NCBI RefSeq assembly: GCF_004341035.1
Contig: NZ_SLXK01000035.1
Span: 1-44,060 of the forward strand
DNA from: Scopulibacillus darangshiensis
Lineage (GTDB): Bacteria; Bacillota; Bacilli; Bacillales; Sporolactobacillaceae
Direction: 5' to 3'
DNA length: 44,060 bases
Shown here piece by piece: positions 10,247-17,099 of the stretch. Below the pieces are notes generated by a model. The model did not search any database. It worked only from the letters and a program-made list of their open reading frames with translations, and was not told where the DNA came from. Every line of letters begins with the position of its first letter. Within the stretch, counting starts at the first letter, position 1. The position numbers and the translations under genes are program-made.

Positions 10247-10312
10247 ATTAAAACACAGTAGACCTTCAATTTTTGTCAAAACATCAGGGCAAAACAAAAA
10301 AAGTCTTCGACG
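10247..10312 (-). promoter_or_regulatory. Spo0A-type promoter of spoIIE (21-bp spacing)
   Basis: On the minus strand TTGACA (10279-10274) is followed after 21 nt by TTTAAT (10252-10247). The spoIIE promoter of B. subtilis is known for a near-consensus sigma-A -35 placed too far (21 bp) from the -10 and for needing Spo0A~P. Two 0A-box-like heptamers are present, each one mismatch from TGTCGAA: TGTCAAA on the plus strand over the -35 (10274-10280) and CGTCGAA on the minus strand (10312-10306). The rest of the gap up to the yabR terminator (10313-10513) shows no tRNA or gene. Confidence 0.65.
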
Positions 10313-10514
10313 GGTTTCTATGTGGTATGCCAAGAAAATATCAGATGCAAAATGTTCAAAAAACCAGTATCTCCTTGATTTTGTTAATATTAAAAGGCCA
10401 GACGCTATTAGAAGCATTTTGCAGAACAAAGATATGGTTGTCGCTTTTTCGAACTTAATATTTAAAAAAGGCCAGAATGGAAGGGATTTCCGTTTTAATT
10501 AGTTTTCTACACAC

Positions 10515-10547
10515 CAAAAAAACACCCAATATAAGTGTTTGGGTGTT
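10515..10547 (-). terminator. Intrinsic terminator after yabR
   Basis: On the minus strand ACACCCAA pairs with TTGGGTGT around a 9-nt loop and is followed by TTTTTT. It separates yabR from the spoIIE promoter region. Confidence 0.85.
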
Positions 10548-10576
10548 TTTTATCTATAACATCTAAGGCAACAAGC

Positions 10577-10978
10577 TTATCCTCTTCTGGCGCCGCGGCC
10601 GCCGCGCTTAGATTCGGTTTGCCGCTTAATTGTAGAGAGACGATCCTCACTATCCTTGAGAAAACGAGTGATTTTGTCTTCAAAGGATGGTTCCCTGTGT
10701 TCCCTATTAAAACGCTTTCCACGCGGGGCTTTTGGTCTTGGCTTATCGACAGCTTTGCGGATTGACAACCCGATTTTGCCGTCAGGCTCCACTTGAAGTA
10801 CTTTAACTGTCACTTCGTCTCCGACCGATAAAACCTCGTTGATATCTTTCACATAGCGATCAGCTACTTCACTGATATGAACAAGTCCTGTTTTTCCGCC
10901 CGGTAAATCAACAAAGGCTCCGAAGTTTGTAATACCTGACACTTTACCTTGCAGCTTGCTGCCTGCTTCAATTGACAT
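10577..10978 (-). CDS. yabR: S1-domain RNA-binding protein YabR
   Basis: A 133-aa cytosolic protein with one S1 RNA-binding domain at residues 3-72 (GSKLQGKVSGITNFGAFVDL, VHISEV, VGDEVTVKV) and a basic Arg/Gly-rich tail (GGRGARRG). Relatives are annotated as general stress or polyribonucleotide-nucleotidyltransferase-like S1 proteins; the precise role is not known. It lies downstream of divIC, as in B. subtilis, but has its own strong promoter and terminator, so it can be made as a single-gene transcript. AGGAGGAG lies 9 nt before the ATG. Confidence 0.94.
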   Translation of the reverse strand: MSIEAGSKLQGKVSGITNFGAFVDLPGGKTGLVHISEVADRYVKDINEVLSVGDEVTVKVLQVEPDGKIGLSIRKAVDKPRPKAPRGKRFNREHREPSFEDKITRFLKDSEDRLSTIKRQTESKRGGRGARRG

Positions 10979-11022
10979 AAAAGAAATGCTCCTCCTAAAA
11001 AATAGTATATAATTTTATTTTA

Positions 11023-11051
11023 TTATACATAACGAAAAAAGAGCATGTCAA
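11023..11051 (-). promoter_or_regulatory. Sigma-A promoter of yabR
   Basis: Perfect consensus on the minus strand: TTGACA (11051-11046), a 17-nt spacer and TATAAT (11028-11023). The divIC stop codon (11050-11048) lies inside the -35 hexamer, so the promoter is embedded in the end of the upstream gene. Confidence 0.85.
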
Positions 11052-11428
11052 TCATTGTCAGTATCAGGTTGGGAAAAAATAATTTCTCCATCCTTTGACA
11101 ACAAGAAGTCACGGCGGGCAATCTCACCGATATAATCTTTGTCATGCAATAATCGAATGTTATGTTTTAATTTAGCTTCCTGCTTCTTAGAATCGTCCAA
11201 TTTCTGTTGTAATTGTTCTTTCTGAGCGTTCTTTTCGCTTATTTGGCCAGTTTGAGTAAAGATGTATGATACCATGCTGCCAACAATCAGCATAAATAAA
11301 ACAGCAAATGCTGCAAGACGCCGCATTAGACCTTTACGTCTTTTTCTTCTGACTTTTTCATGAATTTCTTTCGACTTGGTATATTCCGGTCTAATTTGTG
11401 CAACACGGCTCCTGCCCTCTGCTTTCAC
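11048..11428 (-). CDS. divIC: Cell division protein DivIC (FtsB-like)
   Basis: Bitopic membrane protein of the divisome that forms a complex with DivIB and FtsL and is essential for septation, including the sporulation septum. The 126-aa product has a basic cytosolic N-terminus (to about 37), one membrane helix (about 40-60, AFAVLFMLIVGSMVSYIF) and an extracytoplasmic coiled coil with heptads from about 64 to 95 (SEKNAQKEQLQQKLDD), then the conserved C-terminal DYIGEIARRDFLLSKDGE. It follows yabQ by 10 nt in the yabPQ-divIC order. Confidence 0.95.
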   Translation of the reverse strand: MKAEGRSRVAQIRPEYTKSKEIHEKVRRKRRKGLMRRLAAFAVLFMLIVGSMVSYIFTQTGQISEKNAQKEQLQQKLDDSKKQEAKLKHNIRLLHDKDYIGEIARRDFLLSKDGEIIFSQPDTDND

Positions 11429-11438
11429 AGTACCCCTC

Positions 11439-12008
11439 CTACTTTGGCCTTTTAACTAACTTTAGAGCTATCGAAATGATCTTTTGGATCCCATTTTTTA
11501 CTTTAGTTTGGATTGTCTCTGGTATAAGCCATGTTATGATCCACTTGAACGGTAAATAAACAACTTTTAAAAGAAAGAGTAAGATTGCTAATAGAGACTT
11601 ACCTAATATCTTACACGATATAAAGACAAGCTTCAATAGGCTAAAAGCAGGTATCACAAATAACACCATCAACGTTTTACCAAAAAAAGAGATAACTGAC
11701 ATGTTGATAAAAATTAGACCTTCAAGGAGTTTCTTATAAATCCTTTCAAATAGAGCTTTATATATTGCATAACCTAGTGCCAAAGCTAGAAAAATATAGA
11801 AGCGAATCTGCCCCTCATTCACTTCTAGGAGTACGGAAAAGATGAGGAGACCTTGTAAAACCCAAAAGAAGATATCGGTAATAATCATCACCCACAGCCA
11901 TCTTCTTTTGGGCCTGATAAACCGGTGATAGGTTGACAGCGATATACCTATCCATAGCCCCATGGCAGTCATCGCGATCATCGTCGCAAATTGCTCAGAT
12001 AAGGTCAT
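11439..12008 (-). CDS. yabQ: Spore cortex biosynthesis protein YabQ
   Basis: Sporulation membrane protein; in B. subtilis it is made in the mother cell, localises to the forespore and is needed for cortex formation. The 189-aa product is almost entirely hydrophobic with about four to five predicted membrane helices (for example about 9-28, 38-60, 70-90, 104-140) and a basic C-terminus (VKNGIQKIISIALKLVKRPK). Its ATG overlaps the yabP stop in an ATGA, so the two are coupled. No enzymatic motif is visible. Confidence 0.92.
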   Translation of the reverse strand: MTLSEQFATMIAMTAMGLWIGISLSTYHRFIRPKRRWLWVMIITDIFFWVLQGLLIFSVLLEVNEGQIRFYIFLALALGYAIYKALFERIYKKLLEGLIFINMSVISFFGKTLMVLFVIPAFSLLKLVFISCKILGKSLLAILLFLLKVVYLPFKWIITWLIPETIQTKVKNGIQKIISIALKLVKRPK

Positions 12009-12313
12009 TTAAAAAGTTTGCTAAAGAACCCTTTAGCCTGGTCCCCATATTGATCATCAAGGTAACTAATATCAGAAATTTTACCTTCAATGATCACTAT
12101 GCCCTGCTCTACGTTAAGGTTCTGCATTTTTAAATGACTGCCTTTAATAGCCAGGAAACCCATAACCGTCTCCAACAAAAACTCTTCATGGTCAAAGCTC
12201 TCCACATGTTTTACACCTGTAATTTCAATCTTCTTCCTGCTTTTCATGATGATATCATGATTTGGCACTTGCTTGTCTCTATTAACATTATTCGATGTAT
12301 AGTATTGGTCCAT
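12005..12313 (-). CDS. yabP: Sporulation protein YabP
   Basis: Soluble 102-aa protein of the YabP/YqfC family, required for spore formation; the molecular function is not known. The family features seen are the N-terminal HDIIMKSRKKIEITGVKHVES and a beta-rich middle with SFDHEEFLLET and LAIKGSHLKMQNLNVEQG. Translation from the ATG at 12313 is favoured by GGAGGGA 7 nt upstream; the frame extends to 12358 without a second good site. It is separated from rqcP by a terminator, so yabP-yabQ must have its own promoter, expected to be sigma-E; I could not identify one with confidence. Confidence 0.92.
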   Translation of the reverse strand: MDQYYTSNNVNRDKQVPNHDIIMKSRKKIEITGVKHVESFDHEEFLLETVMGFLAIKGSHLKMQNLNVEQGIVIIEGKISDISYLDDQYGDQAKGFFSKLFK

Positions 12314-12381
12314 CAATCTCCCTCCTCTTTGTCTAATAAATATGAGGGAGCTGTCCAATTTAGAACGGGCATGTAGATTTA

Positions 12382-12410
12382 GAAAAAAGAAGGGCTCTAT
12401 CGCCCTTCTA
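12382..12410 (-). terminator. Intrinsic terminator after rqcP
   Basis: On the minus strand AGAAGGGC pairs with GCCCTTCT around a 6-nt loop, followed by TTTTTT. The rqcP stop codon TAG is at the edge of the stem. Confidence 0.87.
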
Positions 12411-12668
12411 TTTATTCACAGGTTCTTCACTTAGCATTTCATAGAGAGACTGTGCATCTTCCTTTTTCACTGTCTCCTGCAAGCCAGATATTTTAACGGT
12501 TACAACCTTTTGCCCGTAGCGGATACTGAGTGTATCCCCGACCTTAACAGTCGAACTCGCTTTCGCCGCTTGGCCATTGACTTGAACACGACCCTGATCA
12601 GCCAGCTCTTTAGCAAGCGTGCGCCGCTTAATTAAGCGAGACACCTTAAGGAATTTATCAAGACGCAT
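12408..12668 (-). CDS. rqcP: Ribosome quality-control S4-domain protein RqcP
   Basis: An 86-aa Hsp15-like protein (formerly YabO) with an S4 RNA-binding domain at residues 1-60 (MRLDKFLKVSRLIKRRTLAKEL, QGRVQVNGQAAK). In B. subtilis RqcP binds stalled 50S-peptidyl-tRNA complexes and works with RqcH in C-terminal alanine tailing of aborted chains. It follows the HU gene by 2 nt, so both come from one transcript that ends at the terminator overlapping its stop codon. Confidence 0.94.
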   Translation of the reverse strand: MRLDKFLKVSRLIKRRTLAKELADQGRVQVNGQAAKASSTVKVGDTLSIRYGQKVVTVKISGLQETVKKEDAQSLYEMLSEEPVNK

Positions 12669-12670
12669 GA

Positions 12671-12943
12671 TTACTTAACAGCTTCTTTCAGCTTATTGCC
12701 TGCACGGAATGCCGGCACCGTAGATGCTGGAATATTAATTGTCTCACCCGTCTGGGGATTTCTCCCTGTACGGCTTGAACGTTCTCTCGTTTCGAATGTA
12801 CCAAAGCCTACAAACTGAACTTTGTCATTTTGTTTTAATGCATTCGTCACTTCATCCAAGACACCATTAATGACACTTTCAACATCCTTTTTTGTTAAGC
12901 CGGTTTTTTCCGAGATATTATTAACTAATTCGTTCTTGTTCAT
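12671..12943 (-). CDS. HU-type nucleoid protein
   Basis: Small histone-like DNA-binding and DNA-bending protein, 90 aa from the ATG at 12943 (GGGAGG upstream). The family pattern is complete: N-terminal MNKNELVNNISEKTGLTKKD helices, VQFVGFGTFETRERSSRTGR before the beta-arm, NPQTGETINIPAS in the arm (Pro near residue 63 intercalates in DNA in the family), and VPAFRAGNKLKEAV at the end. In B. subtilis the HU gene hbs lies elsewhere, beside spoIVA and mtrA; here an HU gene lies between yabN and rqcP, as I recall from clostridial gene orders. Whether it is the only HU gene of this genome cannot be told from the window. Confidence 0.95.
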   Translation of the reverse strand: MNKNELVNNISEKTGLTKKDVESVINGVLDEVTNALKQNDKVQFVGFGTFETRERSSRTGRNPQTGETINIPASTVPAFRAGNKLKEAVK

Positions 12944-13033
12944 TGATAAACATCCTCCCTTTTTCTTCACAATAATTTTTAGTAGTGAAGACCCGCATTT
13001 GCTATTTTAACAAAACTTATTCTCCATTTCGCG

Positions 13034-14509
13034 CTAGAATCCTTCTTTATGGGAAAATTTCTTGTATTCCTCCCAAAATTGATCCATCTCTTCTAAGGAT
13101 AAATCATTAATATGCTTATCCATGGAACGGGCCTTCTGTTCAATATAATTAAATCGTTGCTGGAACTTATGATTTGACCGTTGCAGCGCAATTAATGGAT
13201 CAATATCACGCCACCTTGCAACATTGACAATAGAAAATAGCAAATCACCCAGTTCACCTTCCAGATCCCCTGAAGCTTTCTTTTCCTCCTCATAGCACTC
13301 TTCAAGCTCTTCTTTCACCTTATCCCAAACAGGTTGGATATCCGGCCAATCAAATCCAGCTTTAGCAGCCCTTTTCTGGTAATCTAGGGCCTTTAACAAA
13401 GGAGGCAAAGCTTGATTGGTATCTGATAAAATGGACGCCGTCTTTTCCTCACCTTTTTCCTTTGCTTTAACCTCTTGCCAAATCGCCGTGACATCATCGG
13501 CATTTCCCGCTTTTTCCGTACCAAAAACATGAGGATGCCTTCTGATCATCTTATCGGTTATGCCGCGGATCACATCATGAATAGTAAAGTAACCTTCATC
13601 CTCGCCAATTTGGGAGTGAAGCATGACCTGCAGCAGCACATCACCCAACTCTTCAACTAAGTGATCATCATCTTGGTTGTCAATAGCCTCTAAAACCTCA
13701 TAGGTTTCTTCAACCAGATACCTTTTCAAGGATTCATGTGTCTGCTTCTTATCCCATGGACATCCCCCAGGGCCACGAAGTTCCTTAATAACTTTGCGCA
13801 ATGAAGGAAAAGTGTGATTAAGCGTGTTCAGAGAGTCTACCGGCGGAACATAGACACTTGTGAGGTTATTGATTTCCATACTGTGATCCAGTTCATGCAA
13901 TGGCAGGTAGTTCACTTGCTCATCCTTATGTCCAGCGGCTGTCACAACAGCTACTCTATAATCATGCGGTAAATGTTCAAGTAACGATAATTTCACCTCT
14001 GACGCGGTAAAAACGTCATAGACCTGACAAATTACAAGGTGATGGCGGAACGAAAAGTGTTCGGCATCAAAATCCATTGCATCAACAAAAGTAAGCCCTT
14101 CAATCGGATCGATTTTAAGGGTTGAAAACAACGGGTCAAGAAAGCTTTGCCCGCCTGTAAGGTTCACTTTTACCTTTCCCTCTTCTGTCTTTTCAAGCAG
14201 CAGTCTGACCGTCCGCTCAGCTACCATTGGATGGCCCGGAACGGCATATACAATGTGCCCGTGAAGATCTGCCTCTTCCAAAAGCCGGTCAACGATCTGA
14301 TCATAAATATTCTCAAAAACGTCATTTTCCACATAAATCGTGTCAAAGGACGTATATTCAATACCTTCCTGCTCTAGTTCTTGTACAACTGGATGTTCCT
14401 TGGTTCTGAGAAAAAGGTGGTTCGCGCCTTTAAGCTGTTTATAGACACCCATCGTCAACTGATCCAAAGCGGCAGGGCCCAATCCTAAAACAGTGATTTT
14501 CCCGCTCAT
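13034..14509 (-). CDS. yabN: Methylase-like / MazG NTP pyrophosphohydrolase
   Basis: Two-domain cytosolic protein, 491 aa. Residues 1-210 form a tetrapyrrole (corrin/porphyrin) methylase-like domain (ITVLGLGPAALDQLT at the start, VYAVPGHPMVAERTV near 98-112). Residues from about 235 form the MazG domain, which hydrolyses nucleoside triphosphates to monophosphates and pyrophosphate: LRGPGGCPWDKKQTH (about 245), EETYEVLEAI, EELGDVLLQVMLHSQI and a second helical half with EGELGDLLFSIVNVAR. The acidic E-x-x-E and E-x-x-D metal motifs are present. The fusion is typical of Firmicutes YabN. The real substrate of the methylase half is not known. Confidence 0.94.
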   Translation of the reverse strand: MSGKITVLGLGPAALDQLTMGVYKQLKGANHLFLRTKEHPVVQELEQEGIEYTSFDTIYVENDVFENIYDQIVDRLLEEADLHGHIVYAVPGHPMVAERTVRLLLEKTEEGKVKVNLTGGQSFLDPLFSTLKIDPIEGLTFVDAMDFDAEHFSFRHHLVICQVYDVFTASEVKLSLLEHLPHDYRVAVVTAAGHKDEQVNYLPLHELDHSMEINNLTSVYVPPVDSLNTLNHTFPSLRKVIKELRGPGGCPWDKKQTHESLKRYLVEETYEVLEAIDNQDDDHLVEELGDVLLQVMLHSQIGEDEGYFTIHDVIRGITDKMIRRHPHVFGTEKAGNADDVTAIWQEVKAKEKGEEKTASILSDTNQALPPLLKALDYQKRAAKAGFDWPDIQPVWDKVKEELEECYEEEKKASGDLEGELGDLLFSIVNVARWRDIDPLIALQRSNHKFQQRFNYIEQKARSMDKHINDLSLEEMDQFWEEYKKFSHKEGF

Positions 14510-14535
14510 ATCATCATCCTTTCTGCAGATACGAT

Positions 14536-16104
14536 TTATGAATGTTTCATTTTTTTTATGATAGTCGCAAAAGGCAGGCTTTCCAGGTCTGTTTTTGTAA
14601 AAAAGCCCAATTTGATTAAAACAATTAAATAGATAAATGCCCCCATTAAAACACCGGATAGCGATATAACAGCAGCTTGTCCCCTCGAGTCGCCGTCAAG
14701 ACCGATTAGCCTGTATGCACACCATTTCCATAGTAAAATGAGCCCGATCATTGTAATCAGGGCTAGGGCAAGTTGCTGCAGTTGTCTTTTCTGCAGCAGG
14801 CACACTGAAAACCTTTTGTAAATATGATACAAATTCAAGAAAGCCGCTGTTCCGGAGGATATCATTGTTGCCGCTGCCGCCCCGTTGATGCCTGCCCATG
14901 GAATAAAGAAAACATTTAAGATGAACTTGCACATGACAGCTATTGCCAGAAACCGTATGGGTGTCCAAATGCCTTCGGTCCCCTGTAAAATACCCGCTCC
15001 CGCTACAATTATAGATACGCATAATATGTTCGCTGACATGATCATTAAAGACATTGTTCCATCGCTGTTTTTATACAGCATAAGGTTCGTTTCGGGAGCA
15101 ATAAGCATTAATCCGACAGACGCAGCCAAACTGAAAATGATACTGATCCGAAACGAAAGGCTAATTTGATTGCGAAGAAGTGTTGTGTGCTGAGATTTTT
15201 TCACCCTGGCAAGGCTTGGCACAATCGCTGTAGTTAACGCCACAGCTGCAGTTATTCCCAATTGGATCAACGGATATGCCCGGTCATAAATCCCTTTTAA
15301 CGCTTTAGGATCTGACCAATTGTATTTATCAAGCAATGACACAACCGATATAGCATCAATAAATTGAAAGGCAACAAGTGTTAATGACAATAAGGTGAAA
15401 GCCAAACCTTCGATTAAAAGGCCCTTTATTAAGTTTAGATCAAGCCGGACCATCTTAAAGACGGGCCTTTCTCTTTTTATGTATTTTATAAAGAATACAA
15501 GCAAAATACTGACTGAAGCGACGGGTGCGATCATGGAGCCAAAGGATGCGGCTGTTCCAAACTGATACGGTGTCCCGTTGTTATAGTATAAAAATAATGC
15601 TAAACCTAAAATTATACCTACTCTGAGTGTCTGTTCCCCAATTTGCGACAGTGCGGTGGGTGACATTGAATCGTGACTGCCTTGGAAAAAGCCTCGTAAA
15701 ACACCCAAAAACGGTACGAACAAATAAATGAAGGCAATCATTTTTAGAGGCCGCGTCAAATGCGGATCCGACATCATCGATGCAATCCAGGGCGCCCCGC
15801 CGTAAAGAATAGCGAAAATAATTAGTGACATTATTGATAAACCAATGAAGGCGTTGGCGAAAATGCTCGGGGAAGATGACTTCTTGGAGTCTTCTTCTGC
15901 GATTAACTTTGAAATAATAATTGGAAATCCTGTACCACCCATGACAACAGCCAAGGCATAGAAGGGATAAATTTGTTGATAGACGTAAAAGCCAATATCT
16001 CCAGCTAAATTTTGGTAAGGCAAACGATAGACTGCGCTTAAAATCTTGACAAAAATTGCAGCTGCTGTGAGGACTATTGTCCCCTTCCATATTTGACGAT
16101 TCAT
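14536..16104 (-). CDS. yabM: MATE/MOP-family polysaccharide flippase (SpoVB-like)
   Basis: Polytopic membrane protein of the MurJ/Wzx/SpoVB superfamily, 522 aa with about 14 predicted helices. It probably flips lipid-linked oligosaccharides; the exact substrate of YabM is unclear. Start chosen at 16104 (AAGGTG upstream, N-terminus MNRQIWKGTIVLTAAAIFVK, conserved YRLPYQNLAGDIGFYVYQQIYPFY). The frame is open to 16272, which would add 56 residues, but these would run back over the spoVT terminator and do not resemble the family. It lies between spoVT and yabN as in B. subtilis. Confidence 0.94.
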   Translation of the reverse strand: MNRQIWKGTIVLTAAAIFVKILSAVYRLPYQNLAGDIGFYVYQQIYPFYALAVVMGGTGFPIIISKLIAEEDSKKSSSPSIFANAFIGLSIMSLIIFAILYGGAPWIASMMSDPHLTRPLKMIAFIYLFVPFLGVLRGFFQGSHDSMSPTALSQIGEQTLRVGIILGLALFLYYNNGTPYQFGTAASFGSMIAPVASVSILLVFFIKYIKRERPVFKMVRLDLNLIKGLLIEGLAFTLLSLTLVAFQFIDAISVVSLLDKYNWSDPKALKGIYDRAYPLIQLGITAAVALTTAIVPSLARVKKSQHTTLLRNQISLSFRISIIFSLAASVGLMLIAPETNLMLYKNSDGTMSLMIMSANILCVSIIVAGAGILQGTEGIWTPIRFLAIAVMCKFILNVFFIPWAGINGAAAATMISSGTAAFLNLYHIYKRFSVCLLQKRQLQQLALALITMIGLILLWKWCAYRLIGLDGDSRGQAAVISLSGVLMGAFIYLIVLIKLGFFTKTDLESLPFATIIKKMKHS

Positions 16105-16185
16105 GATATACACCTTTTTAATAAGTCTACAAAAGATTATAGCATACCCGATTCTTATAGGAATAGCTGGCGGGAGAGACCCCAT

Positions 16186-16212
16186 AAAAAAGAGACAGGT
16201 TGCCCTGTCCCA
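16186..16212 (-). terminator. Intrinsic terminator downstream of spoVT
   Basis: On the minus strand GGGACAGG pairs with CCTGTCTC (one G-U pair) around GCAA, followed by TTTTTT. It is separated from the spoVT stop by the 63-bp repeat array and isolates spoVT from yabM. Confidence 0.85.
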
Positions 16213-16279
16213 TTTAAATATTATTGGATATACATGACAGCTAAAGCTCATGTTCCTTACAATTAGGTCCAAAATTCCA

Positions 16280-16436
16280 ATTAATCTTGCTCCTCGCGCG
16301 TATTCGAGATTAATTTAAATTGTGCTCCTCCGCTTCTTCGAATGCTCGTCGCAATTCGCCGCGTATTCGAGATTAATTTAAATTGTGCTCCTCCGCTTCT
16401 TCGAATGCTCGTCGCAATTCGCCGCGTATTCGAGAT
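16280..16436. repeat. 63-bp perfect tandem duplication in the spoVT-yabM gap
   Basis: Two identical 63-nt units occupy 16298-16360 and 16361-16423. The first 13 nt of a third unit follow (16424-16436, GCGTATTCGAGAT), and a shortened, internally deleted copy precedes (16280-16297). Read on the minus strand each unit contains TTGCGACGAG and GCGGAGGAGCA, which also occur in degenerate form in the dispersed repeats near rnmV and metS. The array lies between the spoVT stop codon and its terminator, so it is in the 3' untranslated region. On the minus strand each unit has an in-frame TAA, so it does not extend SpoVT. The rest of this 339-nt gap holds only the terminator and the yabM ribosome site. 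Confidence 0.95.
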
Positions 16437-16443
16437 GCTTCGC

Positions 16444-16980
16444 TCATTGTTCCATCTGTCTGGCTAGGAAGCCGGCGGCGGTTTCAGTGAGCTTTATTTC
16501 AACATCACCCAAAACGACGCCTTCTTCTTTTGCTGCAAGGATGACTGATCCAATTGGATCGCCGCCGGCAATGATTGGTGCAATGACAAAGCCGCCTTTA
16601 ACGCTGCCAGCCCCTTCAACAAGCTCTTCCCCTTTTTCCTTTTGGACCGAATGGCGGCCTTCCATAACCTTTTCCACATAACCTGTAATGCTTTTGTCTA
16701 AGTAATCCTTTTTGGTGCCTCCTGAAACAGCAATGATGGCGTCTCTGTCAGCGATCATTGCTAACCTTCCGGAGTTTTCAGCCAGTGTCTCTGCATACTC
16801 TTGAGCAAAGTTGCCTAATTCACTGATCGGGGAATATTTTTTAAGAATGACTTCACCTTCACGGTCAACAAAAATCTCTAATGGATCCCCTTCTCTGATA
16901 CGGAGTGTCCGGCGGATTTCTTTTGGAATGACAACCCGTCCTAAATCATCAATACGACGTACAATACCTGTAGCTTTCAT
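16444..16980 (-). CDS. spoVT: Stage V sporulation transcription factor SpoVT
   Basis: AbrB-type regulator of sigma-G-dependent genes in the forespore, 178 aa. Residues 1-50 form the swapped-hairpin DNA-binding domain (MKATGIVRRIDDLGRVVIPK, EIRRTLRIREGDPLEIF), followed by a GAF-like domain (about 56-178; NFAQEYAETLAENSG, FVIAPIIAGGDPIGSVIL). The ATG at 16980 (GTGAGGA upstream) gives the family N-terminus; the frame opens 8 codons earlier. A sigma-G promoter is expected in 16981-17099 but no clear match was found; a 7-bp inverted repeat AATCTTA/TAAGATT is present there. Confidence 0.96.
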   Translation of the reverse strand: MKATGIVRRIDDLGRVVIPKEIRRTLRIREGDPLEIFVDREGEVILKKYSPISELGNFAQEYAETLAENSGRLAMIADRDAIIAVSGGTKKDYLDKSITGYVEKVMEGRHSVQKEKGEELVEGAGSVKGGFVIAPIIAGGDPIGSVILAAKEEGVVLGDVEIKLTETAAGFLARQMEQ

Positions 16981-17099
16981 ATAAAGGATGTCCTCACTTT
17001 CCATTATTGTGACAAATCTTAAGCTGTTTGTAAGATTAATCCTTAATTCCTTGCCTTATTATTTTACGCCTTATCAACATCTATTCATTTTTATAAAAA

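Noticed and set aside
10313-10513. tRNA genes between yabR and spoIIE, as in B. subtilis
   Set aside because: No TTCRANNC T-loop with matching acceptor stems was found; the gap appears free of tRNA.
15581-16090. A 169-codon minus-strand frame inside yabM
   Set aside because: Shifted frame of a well-formed membrane protein gene; composition (many Cys, Arg, Phe) is unlike a real protein and no start site is present.
16105-16272. N-terminal extension of yabM to 16272
   Set aside because: The extra 56 residues would be coded across the spoVT terminator, whereas the ATG at 16104 has a ribosome site and the family N-terminus.
16298-16423. 63-bp repeats as a CRISPR array
   Set aside because: The units are directly joined, without spacers, and no cas genes are present.
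17005-17099. Sigma-G promoter for spoVT
   Set aside because: CACAATAAT could be a -10, but no suitable -35 lies 17-18 nt upstream, so it was not listed.
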